A DNA stretch of 64,000 nucleotides from a bacterium D16-76 (lineage in GTDB: Bacteria > Bacillota > Clostridia > Oscillospirales > Acutalibacteraceae). The DNA lies in NCBI GenBank assembly GCA_009917445.1, contig QZEE01000015.1:1-64000 (forward strand), in the 5' to 3' direction. A model generated the notes under the pieces. The model was given only the letters and a program-made list of their open reading frames with translations. It was not told the DNA's origin and ran no database searches. The position numbers and the translations under genes are program-made. Below, in pieces: positions 25,469-33,579 of this stretch; the first letter of the stretch is position 1, and each line of letters begins with the position of its first letter.

Positions 25469-25744
25469 TTAACCTTCCCGCATGCTGGCGAAGCACTCGC
25501 TGCAATAAACGGGGCGGTCTTCCCGGGGCTGGAAGGGTACCCGGGCCTCTTTGCCGCAGGAGGCGCATACAGCCGTAAACATTTCGCGGTCGGGGCGGCC
25601 TGAGCTTTTGCGGGCGTGGCGGCACTCCTTGCAGCGCTGGGGCTCGTTAACAAAGCCTTTCTCTGCATAGAATTCCTGCTCACCGGCGGTAAACACGAAT
25701 TCCCTGCCACATTCCTTGCAGGTAAGGGTTTTGTCTTCGTACAT
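25469..25744 (-). CDS. Small zinc-ribbon protein
   Basis: A 91-residue protein with four Cys pairs: CKEC near residue 9, CKEC near 37, CASC near 60 and CSEC near 81. It therefore has two zinc ribbons and belongs to the probable-zinc-ribbon family often seen as an isolated small gene. The signature EFVFTAGEQEFYAEKGF between the first two pairs is typical. It lies 87 bp downstream of the sigma factor gene on the same strand, with its own SD (GAGGTATGAG), so the two may be co-transcribed. The function is unknown; RNA, DNA or ribosome binding is possible. Confidence 0.85.
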   Translation of the reverse strand: MYEDKTLTCKECGREFVFTAGEQEFYAEKGFVNEPQRCKECRHARKSSGRPDREMFTAVCASCGKEARVPFQPREDRPVYCSECFASMREG

Positions 25745-25831
25745 GGTCTCATACCTCGCTTTAACGTGATTCTTTTTGCCCGCAACGGAGTTGCACCGTT
25801 TTACACTACGACTTGGGCATATATAACAACC

Positions 25832-26410
25832 TTACACATGCAGGGCCCGCAGCTTGCTGCGCACCCGGTGCAGGGCGTTGTCACAGGATTTCTGGGGCAG
25901 GCCCAGTTTGCCCGGCCACTCGCGCCGGGGGCAGCCGCTAAGGTACAGGGCCAGCACCTTGCGCTCTAAAGGGGAAAGGGCGCTTTCCAGCTTTTGGCGG
26001 AGCTGGGCCATCCATTCCTGCCACTCCACCGCGGCGCCGGGGTCCGCGTCCCCGCCCGTGATTAGGGCCTCGCCGCTGTCTAAAGAAACCGATTCATTTA
26101 AAGTACGGTTGCCGCTGCTGCCATAACGACGCACAGCGCTGGCCATGCGGTTATAAATACACACCCCCGCATAGGTGGCAAAGGAAGCCCCGCCCCCCTC
26201 TTCAAAAGAGACCGCCGCCGCGTACAGGCCCAAAAGGCCCTCTTGGGTAAGGTCCTCGACCTCAGGGGCAGCGGCGCCGGAAAACTTGTGGGCCTTAGCC
26301 CGCACCAGCCATAAAAACCGGGCGCTTAAGGCGGCAAAGGCCTCCGCGTCCCCCTGCCGCACCTGGGCGGCCAGCTGCGCGCTGCTGTAGCTTTCAAAAT
26401 CCCCGGACAT
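25832..26410 (-). CDS. Sigma-70 family RNA polymerase sigma factor, SigH-like
   Basis: 192 residues with region 2 (EDLTQEGLLGLYAAAVSFEE..FATYAGVCIYNRMASAVRR) and region 4 (SPLERKVLALYLSGCPRREWPGKLGLPQKSCDNALHRVRSKL). The region 2 pattern resembles the stationary-phase/sporulation factor SigH, but the usual SigH neighbours (nusG, secE, rlmB) are absent, so it could be a second SigH-like factor. Region 3 is missing. It has a good promoter (26445-26473) and GAGGTG before the ATG. No anti-sigma factor is adjacent. Confidence 0.82.
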   Translation of the reverse strand: MSGDFESYSSAQLAAQVRQGDAEAFAALSARFLWLVRAKAHKFSGAAAPEVEDLTQEGLLGLYAAAVSFEEGGGASFATYAGVCIYNRMASAVRRYGSSGNRTLNESVSLDSGEALITGGDADPGAAVEWQEWMAQLRQKLESALSPLERKVLALYLSGCPRREWPGKLGLPQKSCDNALHRVRSKLRALHV

Positions 26411-26444
26411 CCCGACACCTCTACGCAGAGTTTCTTTCTACCTA

Positions 26445-26473
26445 ATAATAGCCGAAAGTGCCCGCCGCGTCAA
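26445..26473 (-). promoter_or_regulatory. Promoter of the sigma factor gene
   Basis: On the minus strand TTGACG, 17 bp, TATTAT (forward 26468-26473 and 26445-26450), 35 bp before the ATG. Confidence 0.7.
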
Positions 26474-26540
26474 GAAGTTTTTCCTATAAGTCTGAAAAAA
26501 TATGATTTTTTGACATGCCCCAAAGCCCGCTTTTTATGGT

Positions 26541-26940
26541 ATAATGTGTTCTAGCGAACACTTGGGAGTATCCCTCTCGCGCGAAGCGCTCGCCCCCTGC
26601 TGTGCAGGGGTACCGGGAACTCCGGCGGGGTTTTAGGGTTATAATGTGTTCTGGCGAACACATGGGAGTGTCCCTCCCGCGCGAAGCGCTCGCCCCCTGC
26701 TGTGCAGGGGTACCGGGAACTCCGGCGGGGTTTTAGGGTTATAATGTGTTCTGGCGAACACTTGGGAGTATCCCTCTCGCGCGAAGCGCTCGCCCCCTGC
26801 TGTGCAGGGGTACCGGGAACTCCGGCGGGGTTTTAGGGTTATAATGTGTTCTGGCGAACACATGGGAGTGTCCCTCTCGCGCGAAGCGCCCGCCCCCTGC
26901 TGGCGCAGGGGTACCGGGAACTCCGGGCAGGATTTTTAGG
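26541..26940 (+). repeat. Tandem array of four 100-bp units
   Basis: Units start at 26541, 26641, 26741 and 26841 and are almost identical. Each contains ATAATGTGTTC, the hairpin GTGTTC-tggc-GAACAC, GGGA-gta-TCCC, GCGC-gaa-GCGC, CCCCTG-ctgtg-CAGGGG and CCGG-gaact-CCGG, and ends GGGGTTTTAGGGTT. Differences fall mostly in loops (TAGC or TGGC, GTA or GTG); the fourth unit shows GCTGGCGC in place of GCTGTGC. There are no unique spacers, so it is not CRISPR. With flanking sequence it fills the 668-bp gap between the sigma factor and ComM genes. Confidence 0.9.
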
Positions 26941-27078
26941 ATACAATGGGCTTTAAACAAGAATAAAGGGCTTTCCCCGGCGCAAAAGGCCTGCCTCTTG
27001 CCGTGCGGAGGTACGGGAAGCCCCCGCCCACAAAAAGAAAAGGCCGGGGTACCCTGGCAAGGGAAAGGGGAAAAGATT

Positions 27079-28608
27079 ATGGTGGCAAAGACCCACAGCA
27101 TGGGCCTATATGGGATGAACGCCTTCCCGGTGGAGGTAGAGACAGACCTTTCAGCCGGGCTGCCGGCGTTTGAAATCGTGGGCCTGCCGGACATGGCGGT
27201 AAAGGAGTCCCGTGACCGGGTGCGGGCGGCACTGAAAAACTGCGGGTTCGATTTCCCGGTAAGCCGCATCACCATGAACCTGGCCCCGGCGGACAAACGC
27301 AAAGAGGGCCCTATGTACGACCTGCCGCTGCTGCTGTCGCTTTTGCAGGCATCCCGGCAGCTTTTGTGCGATTTAAGCGATGCGGTCTTTTTAGGGGAGC
27401 TGTCCCTTTCCGGCCAGCTGCGGCGGGTGCGGGGTGTGCTGCCCATGGCGGCTATGGCCAAAGAAGCGGGGTTCAAGCGGCTCTTTGTGCCCGAGGCAAA
27501 CGCCTTGGAAGGGGCGGTCATACAAGGGCTAGAGGTGTACCCCGTAAGGGACGTGCCCCAGCTGGCGGCCCATTTGCAGGGCGGGACGCAAATCCCTGCC
27601 GCTTTGCCGGCAGAGGCAGGGGAGGCGTTTTTGCCCCTGCCCGACTTTGCCGACGTAAAAGGCCAGGCCCTTGCCAAGCGGGCGCTGGAAATCGCCGCCA
27701 GCGGCAGCCACAGTGTCCTGCTGCTGGGGGCGCCGGGCTCGGGCAAAAGCATGATGGCCAAGCGCCTGCCCTCCATTTTACCAGACATGACTTTCCAAGA
27801 AGCCCTGGAAGCCACCATGATCCACTCCATTGCCGGGCAGCTGGAGGCTGGGGGCTCGCTGCTGCAAAGCCGGCCCTTCCGCTCGCCCCACCATACCATC
27901 TCTACGGCGGGGCTTTCCGGGGGCGGCACAGTGCCACGGCCGGGGGAAATCTCCCTTGCCCACAACGGCGTGCTGTTTTTAGATGAATTCCCCGAATTCT
28001 CACGGGCCGCCATGGAGGTGCTGCGCCAGCCCATGGAAGACGGGGTGGTGACCATCTCGCGGGTAGGGGGCAACGCCAGCTACCCCTGCCGCTTTATGCT
28101 GGTGGCGGCCATGAACCCCTGCCCCTGCGGGTACTTTGGGCACCCCAGCCGGCCATGTACCTGCTCGCCCCGGGCGGTAGACCGGTACCTGGGGCGGATC
28201 TCCGGGCCGCTGCTGGACCGGATGGATCTGCACGTAGAAGTGATGCCGGTAGAGTTTGAAGAGCTTTCCTCCCAAGAGGAATGCGAAAGCTCGGCCCAAG
28301 TGCGGGCCCGGGTAAACGCGGCGCGCAAAAGGCAGACCGAAAGGTACGAAGGCCTGGGGTTTGCCTGCAACGCCGAGATACCACCTAACCGCCTGCGGCA
28401 AGCCTGCCCCACCACCCAAGAGGGGGAACGGCTGCTGCGCCGGGCCTTTGAGAAGTTCGGGTTTTCGGCACGGAGCTATGAACGGGTGCTAAAGGTGGCC
28501 AGGACCATTGCGGATTTGGATGGGTGCGAGAAGATCGACGCCAGCCACGCGGCCGAAGCGGTGCAGTACCGGACGTTGGACCGGAAATACTGGCTGAAGG
28601 CGTTTTGA
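27079..28608 (+). CDS. comM: YifB/ComM-type Mg-chelatase-like AAA+ ATPase
   Basis: ComM-family hexameric helicase-like protein that, in Haemophilus and Vibrio, promotes branch migration during natural transformation. It has an N-terminal Lon-protease-like fold (GLPAFEIVGLPDMAVKES), the Walker A GAPGSGKSMMAKRL near residue 217, Walker B LFLDEFPEF, the Cys cluster CPCGYFGHPSRPCTCSP, and a C-terminal Mg_chelatase_C domain (RSYERVLKVARTIADL). The length (509) is normal. The ATG at 27079 follows GGGAAAGGGGA. It is not known whether this organism is transformable. The upstream 100-bp tandem array could affect its expression. Confidence 0.93.
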   Translation: MVAKTHSMGLYGMNAFPVEVETDLSAGLPAFEIVGLPDMAVKESRDRVRAALKNCGFDFPVSRITMNLAPADKRKEGPMYDLPLLLSLLQASRQLLCDLSDAVFLGELSLSGQLRRVRGVLPMAAMAKEAGFKRLFVPEANALEGAVIQGLEVYPVRDVPQLAAHLQGGTQIPAALPAEAGEAFLPLPDFADVKGQALAKRALEIAASGSHSVLLLGAPGSGKSMMAKRLPSILPDMTFQEALEATMIHSIAGQLEAGGSLLQSRPFRSPHHTISTAGLSGGGTVPRPGEISLAHNGVLFLDEFPEFSRAAMEVLRQPMEDGVVTISRVGGNASYPCRFMLVAAMNPCPCGYFGHPSRPCTCSPRAVDRYLGRISGPLLDRMDLHVEVMPVEFEELSSQEECESSAQVRARVNAARKRQTERYEGLGFACNAEIPPNRLRQACPTTQEGERLLRRAFEKFGFSARSYERVLKVARTIADLDGCEKIDASHAAEAVQYRTLDRKYWLKAF

Positions 28609-28633
28609 GGACGTGCGGCCCCTTGCGGGTCCT

Positions 28634-28740
28634 TAGGGGTAAGCGTCTGCCATGTGGCAAAACGTATTGCGTAGCAATACGTTTACAAGCTGCGAACCGA
28701 CCGAGCCGGCAGGCGAGACGTAACCCCTAAGGTCTTGTTA
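28634..28740 (+). repeat. Family E repeat (copy 2) with inserted hairpin
   Basis: AGGGGTAAGCGTCTGCC..TGGCA, then a foreign hairpin AAACGTATTGC-gta-GCAATACGTTT (28660-28684), then the conserved GCGAACCGACCGAGCC block (28692-28717) and a closing ACCCCTAAGG arm. It lies between the convergent comM and gerC-type genes. Confidence 0.7.
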
Positions 28741-28791
28741 TCACAAAGGAAAAATGGAGTTATAAATTCTTTAATCCAAGATACTCATAGC

Positions 28792-29868
28792 CTACAGCCG
28801 CAGCACCTGCACCGACACCTCAACGTTGTAGAGGCAGTCCCCCATAGCCGCAGCCCAGCCGGGGCTTGCGGTGCGCCAATAGGCGGGGTAATGGCGGTAA
28901 AGCAGGTTGCCAAAGCCGAAGATGTCGCAGTGGTCCCGCAGGACGGCTTGGGAGAGGGCCGAAGCGGCTTCGTTTTGGAGAAGCTGGGCGGCGGCCTGCT
29001 CGATCTGGGGGTAGGCGGAGGGGGGCACCTGGCTTTGGCCGCCAGAAACGGCGCTGATGTCTGCCTGGGCCTGTATGGAGATGGTAAAGGCCGGGCGCCC
29101 GTCCTGCACCTGGGCGGTTATCTTGCCTTTGGAGCGGGATAGGGACAGGGTCGCCATGCCAAAGCCCCCGGTGACAACGGCTTCGCCCTTTTCCAGCTGG
29201 CCCTTGGCGGCCAGGTACCCCCGGGTCTGCCGGGGGTCCAGGGCGCCTTTAAGCTGGTAGCCGTCAAAGTAGGCGGTAGAGACCACCTCCACCCCTTCCT
29301 CCCCAGCCCGCAAGACGGGCAGCACCGGGGAAGAGCCCTCGCGCTTGACGCCGTTTACAAAGTCCAGAATCTCCGCCCCCAGCGCCTTGCCGTTTACCTG
29401 CCCGCTGTCCCCCAGCTGCTGCAGCTGGGACATTTTCAAGAGCTTGCCGTCCTCTTCATAGGAGAGGATGTCCTCGGCCTTGCCCTCGGCCATATACATC
29501 TGCACAGCGGGGCGGGTGTTGTAGTAGCGGACAAAAAAATCCAAGCACTTATCCAGCCCCTGCCGGGCGCAGCTTTCACCGAACACCACCAAATAGTTGT
29601 GGGAGTAAAAAGGCTCGCGGCCCGTAGAAAGGGAAAGGTTTGTCAAGGCTTCCAGCACAGAGCGGCCCTCGCAGCGGAAATATTCCTCCCCCTCGTCCTC
29701 TGGGGAGATGGAGGAACGCACCGTGACCAGGAACCCGTCTTCGGCCAGGTCCACCCCAATGCCGTGTATAAGCAGGCGCTCGTAGAGCTCCCGGTAGCCG
29801 CAGCCCTGCAAGGGCAGGGCCAGGGCCAAAGCCAGCAGAAAGGCCAGCATTTTTTTGAATTTTCCCAT
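28792..29868 (-). CDS. Spore germination lipoprotein, Ger(x)C family (GerC subunit)
   Basis: C subunit of a germinant receptor in the spore inner membrane. After MGKFKKMLAFLL the signal ends at the lipobox LQGC, giving Cys23 as the lipidated residue. The Ger(x)C body follows, with LIHGIGVDLAEDGFLVTV and a SHNYLVVFGESCA segment. The length is 358 residues, normal for the family. The ATG at 29868 was chosen because GGAGGTG lies 6 bp upstream and the signal peptide starts there. It is last in the gerA-gerB-gerC order, 28 bp after gerB. Confidence 0.9.
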   Translation of the reverse strand: MGKFKKMLAFLLALALALPLQGCGYRELYERLLIHGIGVDLAEDGFLVTVRSSISPEDEGEEYFRCEGRSVLEALTNLSLSTGREPFYSHNYLVVFGESCARQGLDKCLDFFVRYYNTRPAVQMYMAEGKAEDILSYEEDGKLLKMSQLQQLGDSGQVNGKALGAEILDFVNGVKREGSSPVLPVLRAGEEGVEVVSTAYFDGYQLKGALDPRQTRGYLAAKGQLEKGEAVVTGGFGMATLSLSRSKGKITAQVQDGRPAFTISIQAQADISAVSGGQSQVPPSAYPQIEQAAAQLLQNEAASALSQAVLRDHCDIFGFGNLLYRHYPAYWRTASPGWAAAMGDCLYNVEVSVQVLRL

Positions 29869-29896
29869 AACGCACCTCCACCAGAGCCAAGCTTTT

Positions 29897-30991
29897 TCAG
29901 GCCCCATCCTCCGGGGCCTTTGTTTTTTTGCGGAAAAGGCCGGAAACCAGCACCAGCAGCGGCAGCAAAAAGCCGGCGGCCACGGTGCATATGCACAGCA
30001 GGCGGGTGTCCAGCAGCACCGCCCGCACCGGGGGCAAAAGGGCCGTGCACAGGGCCACCGCCAAAATCAGCAGGGCCGCGGCCCAGGCCCCGCCCCGGGA
30101 ATCATCGGGGGAGCTTTTCAATGCCGCCAGGCACAGCCGGCAGCCGTACATGTCAAAGGCGAGCTTTACCACCAGGCCCATCATCCACACCCCGGTAAAG
30201 ACAGCGTCCAGCCGCTGCATAGAGCGCACCTGGGTAATGGCCGCCAGGGCGTAAACAGGGAAATTTTGGGTATAAGCGTAGCGCCCCAGGCATCCCGCCA
30301 CCAGGAAAAGCAGCAGGCCCACAAAAAGGGCCGTCCCCCCGGCCCAGCAGGCAAAGCCCAGGCCCTTGCGCCCTTTTACCATAGGCAGCAGCATAGCCAT
30401 GTCCGCAAAGACCGAGGTACGGGCAATAAACAGCAGCACGCCTTCATAGGTCTGGTGAAAGCCATTGTAGAAAAGGGGCTCTAAATTTTCCGCCGAAAAG
30501 CGCCAGGCCACAATGCCGAACACCAGGCCGCACCCCAGCAAAAGCAGCACGAATACGCAGGCAGCGCACCGGGCCACGGTCTCAATGCCCCGCAAAGCCC
30601 CATAAAGGGCCGCCCCCACCAGGGCCGTTGTTACCAGAGCCGCAGAGAAGGCAGGGTTTATGGTATCCATAAGGAAGAGCTGGAACAGGGCCAGGGAGGT
30701 ACCGTTTACCACCACAAAGTACAAAAAGTACAAAAGCGGCACGGGCTTGCCCAGGGCGCCCATATCTTCTACCGCGGCCCGGGCCACATCCCACTGGGGC
30801 CGCCGCTTCTGCAGGCCCCATATGGGCAGCGCAATCAAGAACCCCAGCCCCATAGCCAGCACATAGGAAACGATGCTTTCCAGCATATTTTCACCCCCTG
30901 TGTACCGGCCGTTCAGCGCGATGGTCACCACCACCCGCGACACGAACATACTGATGAAAAACTGCGCCGCGCTGATTTTACGCTTTGCCAT
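29897..30991 (-). CDS. Spore germination permease, GerB family
   Basis: B subunit of the germinant receptor, a member of the APC amino-acid permease superfamily that holds the germinant-binding pocket. About ten hydrophobic helices span the 364 residues; the N terminus KISAAQFFISMFVSRVVVT and the helix YFLYFVVVNGTSLALFQLF match the endospore germination permease family. It has an AGGAGG ribosome site and lies 141 bp downstream of gerA; that gap holds a palindromic repeat. Which nutrient it senses cannot be told. Confidence 0.9.
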   Translation of the reverse strand: MAKRKISAAQFFISMFVSRVVVTIALNGRYTGGENMLESIVSYVLAMGLGFLIALPIWGLQKRRPQWDVARAAVEDMGALGKPVPLLYFLYFVVVNGTSLALFQLFLMDTINPAFSAALVTTALVGAALYGALRGIETVARCAACVFVLLLLGCGLVFGIVAWRFSAENLEPLFYNGFHQTYEGVLLFIARTSVFADMAMLLPMVKGRKGLGFACWAGGTALFVGLLLFLVAGCLGRYAYTQNFPVYALAAITQVRSMQRLDAVFTGVWMMGLVVKLAFDMYGCRLCLAALKSSPDDSRGGAWAAALLILAVALCTALLPPVRAVLLDTRLLCICTVAAGFLLPLLVLVSGLFRKKTKAPEDGA

Positions 30992-31019
30992 AACGCTTTC
31001 GCCTCCTATTTTTGCTTCT

Positions 31020-31080
31020 TCTCCCCCCCAGGGGGGCTTTTTTGAGGAAAAAGTCCCCCTGGACCCCCAAAAACCTTCGC
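31020..31080. repeat. Palindromic module inside the ger operon
   Basis: CCAGGGGG..CCCCCTGGACCCCCAAAAACC (31028-31075) is a stem with the loop CTTTTTTGAGGAAAAAGT. It is a relative of the module at 1-53, here inserted between gerA and gerB. It could partly terminate or stabilise the operon transcript. Confidence 0.5.
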
Positions 31081-31132
31081 GTTTGCCCTGGGGGGCGCTG
31101 CGGGGTGGGGGAGAATTATTTTTCTACGGGGG

Positions 31133-32587
31133 TTACTGGCCCAGTTCGCGGCTGCCCGGCATGTCCTGGACTACCGCGTCTTTTTGGGCCAGCCTTTGCC
31201 AGCCCGCCCGGGTGAAGACATCCCGGAAGACCAGGCGGCCGCTGTAAGGCGCTACCGGTGTCAGCAGGGGCACGCCAAAGCTTTCAGAGCCGCACAGGTT
31301 CAGCAGCAGCAGCACCAGCCCCAGCATGACGCCCCACACCCCCAGGAAATTGCCCGCCAGCAGGAAGGCTAAACGCAGAAGGGCCAGGGGCTCGTACAGC
31401 CGGGGCACCGCATAGCCTGCTATGGCCGTCAGCGCCACCACCAAAAGGGAGGGCGCGCTTACCAGCCCCGCCGAAACTGCGGTGTCCCCCACCACCAGGC
31501 CCCCCACAATGCTAACCGTAGCCGAAAGGGACCGGGGGGCCCGCAGGCCCGCTTCCCGCAAAACTTCATAGAGAAAGTAGAGCAGCAGGGTTTCCGCCAT
31601 GACAGGGAAGGGGGTCTGGGCCTCGGCCTCGGCGATTTTCAGCAGCAGGCTTTCCGGCAGCAGCTCAGGGTGGTGGGTGGTAATGGCCACATACAGCCCG
31701 GGCAGGAAAGCACTGAGGAAAAACGCCAGGTATTTCAGCCAGCGGATGAAGGTGCCGTAAAAGGGGCGTGTCAGGTAGTCGTCCAGGGTTTGGAAGTTCT
31801 CTACGAACAGGAAAGGGACCAGCAGCACACTGGGCGTCCCTTCAACTAAGATGGCCACCCGCCCCTCTTCGATCTTGCCGCAGACCACGTCCGGCCGCTC
31901 GCTCATGCCCACGCCGGTAAAAATGCCCCCCCGCTCTAAGAAGCTTACCAGGTAGCCCGCCCCCAGGGCGGTTTGCAGGCTGCATTTTTTCAGGCGGCTT
32001 TTGACTTTCCTAATCACCTGGGAGGACGCCACGCCCTCCAAATAACAGATAGCCAAAGGCGTATGGCTTTTGCCGCCTACCTGGGCCTTCTCAAATTTTA
32101 AGGAGGTGGTCTTCATCCGGCGGCGTATCATGGCCATGTTGCTTTGATAGCTTTCGGTAAAGCCGTCTTTGGCCCCCCGCTGCATGACCTCGTTCTGGGG
32201 CTCTTCGGGGCCGCGGCTGTCAAAGCCCTGCACACCAAAGGCCAGCGCGTCCCCGCAGCCGTCCAGCAGCAGGACCGCAAAGCCGCTCATCAATAGCAGC
32301 AGGATTTGCTCCATTTGCGTTTCCCGCTTCTGTTCTACCGAGCCCAGCACGTTCTGTTCAATGAATTTCATTTTCATAGGGCCGTCCCCGGGCATGACGG
32401 GCGCGCCCATCAAAGGGTTTAAGATGCTCAGGGTGATGGTCTGCTTGCTTACCAGCCCGTCTAAAGCGAAAAGGGCCCCGGCCGTGCCGGAAAGGGTGAG
32501 TTCCCGCATCATAAAGTCCATGGAGTTTTTAAACTGGTCCTGCAGGTATTTTTGATTTTCAGCCAGGCTTTGCGATACTTTTTCCAT
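31133..32587 (-). CDS. Spore germination protein, GerA family (A subunit)
   Basis: A subunit of the germinant receptor: a large N-terminal cytoplasmic domain (to about residue 250, with EGVASSQVIRKVKSRLKK and YLTRPFYGTFIRWLKYL before the membrane part) and about five C-terminal helices (AFFLSAFLPGLYVAITTHHPELLP onward). The length is 484 residues, typical of the family. The ATG at 32587 follows AAGGAGG; a longer frame upstream runs through a repeat and is not credible. It heads the three-gene ger operon. The promoter is not clear; forespore (SigG) control is expected from other species. Confidence 0.92.
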   Translation of the reverse strand: MEKVSQSLAENQKYLQDQFKNSMDFMMRELTLSGTAGALFALDGLVSKQTITLSILNPLMGAPVMPGDGPMKMKFIEQNVLGSVEQKRETQMEQILLLLMSGFAVLLLDGCGDALAFGVQGFDSRGPEEPQNEVMQRGAKDGFTESYQSNMAMIRRRMKTTSLKFEKAQVGGKSHTPLAICYLEGVASSQVIRKVKSRLKKCSLQTALGAGYLVSFLERGGIFTGVGMSERPDVVCGKIEEGRVAILVEGTPSVLLVPFLFVENFQTLDDYLTRPFYGTFIRWLKYLAFFLSAFLPGLYVAITTHHPELLPESLLLKIAEAEAQTPFPVMAETLLLYFLYEVLREAGLRAPRSLSATVSIVGGLVVGDTAVSAGLVSAPSLLVVALTAIAGYAVPRLYEPLALLRLAFLLAGNFLGVWGVMLGLVLLLLNLCGSESFGVPLLTPVAPYSGRLVFRDVFTRAGWQRLAQKDAVVQDMPGSRELGQ

Positions 32588-32660
32588 GGTACGGGCCTCC
32601 TTGTGTTTTGGCTGCGGCGCGGGGCGGCCTCCGGCGGCCAAGGGCGCTGCCCTTGGAACC

Positions 32661-32716
32661 CGCCCAAGGGGTATGCCCCCTTGGGAATCCCACGCTTCGC
32701 TTTGTTTTGTGGGGTT
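32661..32716 (-). repeat. Family F palindromic repeat (copy 2)
   Basis: On the minus strand AACCCCAC, GCGAAGCGTGGGATTCCC, then the stem CCCAAGGGG/CCCCTTGGG. It lies in the divergent gap between gerA and the DUF421 gene. Confidence 0.6.
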
Positions 32717-32828
32717 AGTGTCTGCGGGGCGGGGTAAAATTATACGGGGTGGGCGGCCTATAAATGGCCGGGGGGTTGGTATACTAAGGGGGTATGGGCG
32801 ATTTTTTTGGAAAGCGGGGTTGTGTTTC

Positions 32829-33512
32829 ATGCTAACTTCTTTGCTGCGCACGTTTGTGATGTATGGGGCGATTTTAATCAGCATACGTCTTATGGGCAAG
32901 CGGCAGGTCAGCCAGCTTCAAAATTCCGAGCTGGTGGTCACATTGCTGATTTCTGAGCTGGCGGTTATGCCTATCCAGCAGCACGACGACCCTTTATGGG
33001 ATGGGTTGATCCCTATGGCGGCGCTGGTTGTGTGCGAAATCGTGGTGTCGCTGCTTATGCTGAAAAGCGGGCCCTTCCGGCAGGCGGTTTGCGGCAAGCC
33101 GATTGTGGTCATTGAAAAGGGGCGGGTGCTGCAAGACCAGCTGCGCCGGCTGCGCCTGAGTACCGAGGACCTTTTTGAAGAGCTGCGGCAGAACAACTGC
33201 TTTTCTTTAGAGGACGTGGCCTATGCCATCGTGGAGACAAACGGCACCATGAGCGTGCTGAAAAAGGCCCCGCAGGACAGCCTAACACCGAAGCAGGCGG
33301 GGGTCAGGGTAGACCCGGCCACGCTGGAGGTGGTGGTGGTAAGCGACGGGCATCTTTCCATGCATTCGTTAGAGCTGGTGGGGAAGAGCCCGGCTTGGGC
33401 CCGGGAGCAGGCGAAGTTTGCGGGGCTAAAGCTCTCTGAGGTTTTCATCATGACCGCGCACCCAGGCGGGAAGTGTAAGGTAATAGCCAAAGAACCCCGA
33501 AAAACCCCATAG
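32829..33512 (+). CDS. DUF421 family membrane protein (YetF-like)
   Basis: Three N-terminal hydrophobic helices (residues 5-75, with ISIRLMGKRQVSQLQNSELV, the family signature) are followed by a soluble domain with two related halves (KPIVVIEKGRVL and VVVSDGHL). The length of 227 residues is normal for YetF/YrbG-type proteins. In several spore formers DUF421 proteins belong to the spore inner membrane and affect germination and resistance (for example 2Duf, encoded with a SpoVA2mob operon). Divergent placement from a ger operon fits a spore role here, but that is inference. Confidence 0.82.
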   Translation: MLTSLLRTFVMYGAILISIRLMGKRQVSQLQNSELVVTLLISELAVMPIQQHDDPLWDGLIPMAALVVCEIVVSLLMLKSGPFRQAVCGKPIVVIEKGRVLQDQLRRLRLSTEDLFEELRQNNCFSLEDVAYAIVETNGTMSVLKKAPQDSLTPKQAGVRVDPATLEVVVVSDGHLSMHSLELVGKSPAWAREQAKFAGLKLSEVFIMTAHPGGKCKVIAKEPRKTP

Positions 33513-33531
33513 CAGGCAAACGAAACGCGGT

Positions 33532-33572
33532 CCAGGGGCGTAAACGTTCGTTAGACGAACGTTTGGCCCCTG
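33532..33572. repeat. CCAGGGGC stem with inserted AAACGTTCGT hairpin
   Basis: The outer stem CCAGGGGC/GCCCCTGG encloses the perfect hairpin AAACGTTCGT-tag-ACGAACGTTT (33542-33564). The same outer stem at 25320-25342 has only a 7-nt loop, so the hairpin looks like an insertion into a pre-existing module. Confidence 0.6.
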
Positions 33573-33579
33573 GCGGGTT

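Noticed and set aside
26646-26661. LexA/DinR box in the tandem repeat (GTTC..GAAC)
   Set aside because: The Firmicute SOS box is GAAC-N4-GTTC; the repeat has the half-sites in the opposite order.
26541-26940. Possible CRISPR array
   Set aside because: Units are contiguous 100-bp tandem copies with no unique spacers, and no cas gene is present.
26639-28073. Minus-strand open frames through the tandem repeat and comM (up to 444 codons)
   Set aside because: They arise from the 100-bp repeats and from GC-rich antisense codons; they lack SDs and the plus-strand ComM protein is unambiguous.
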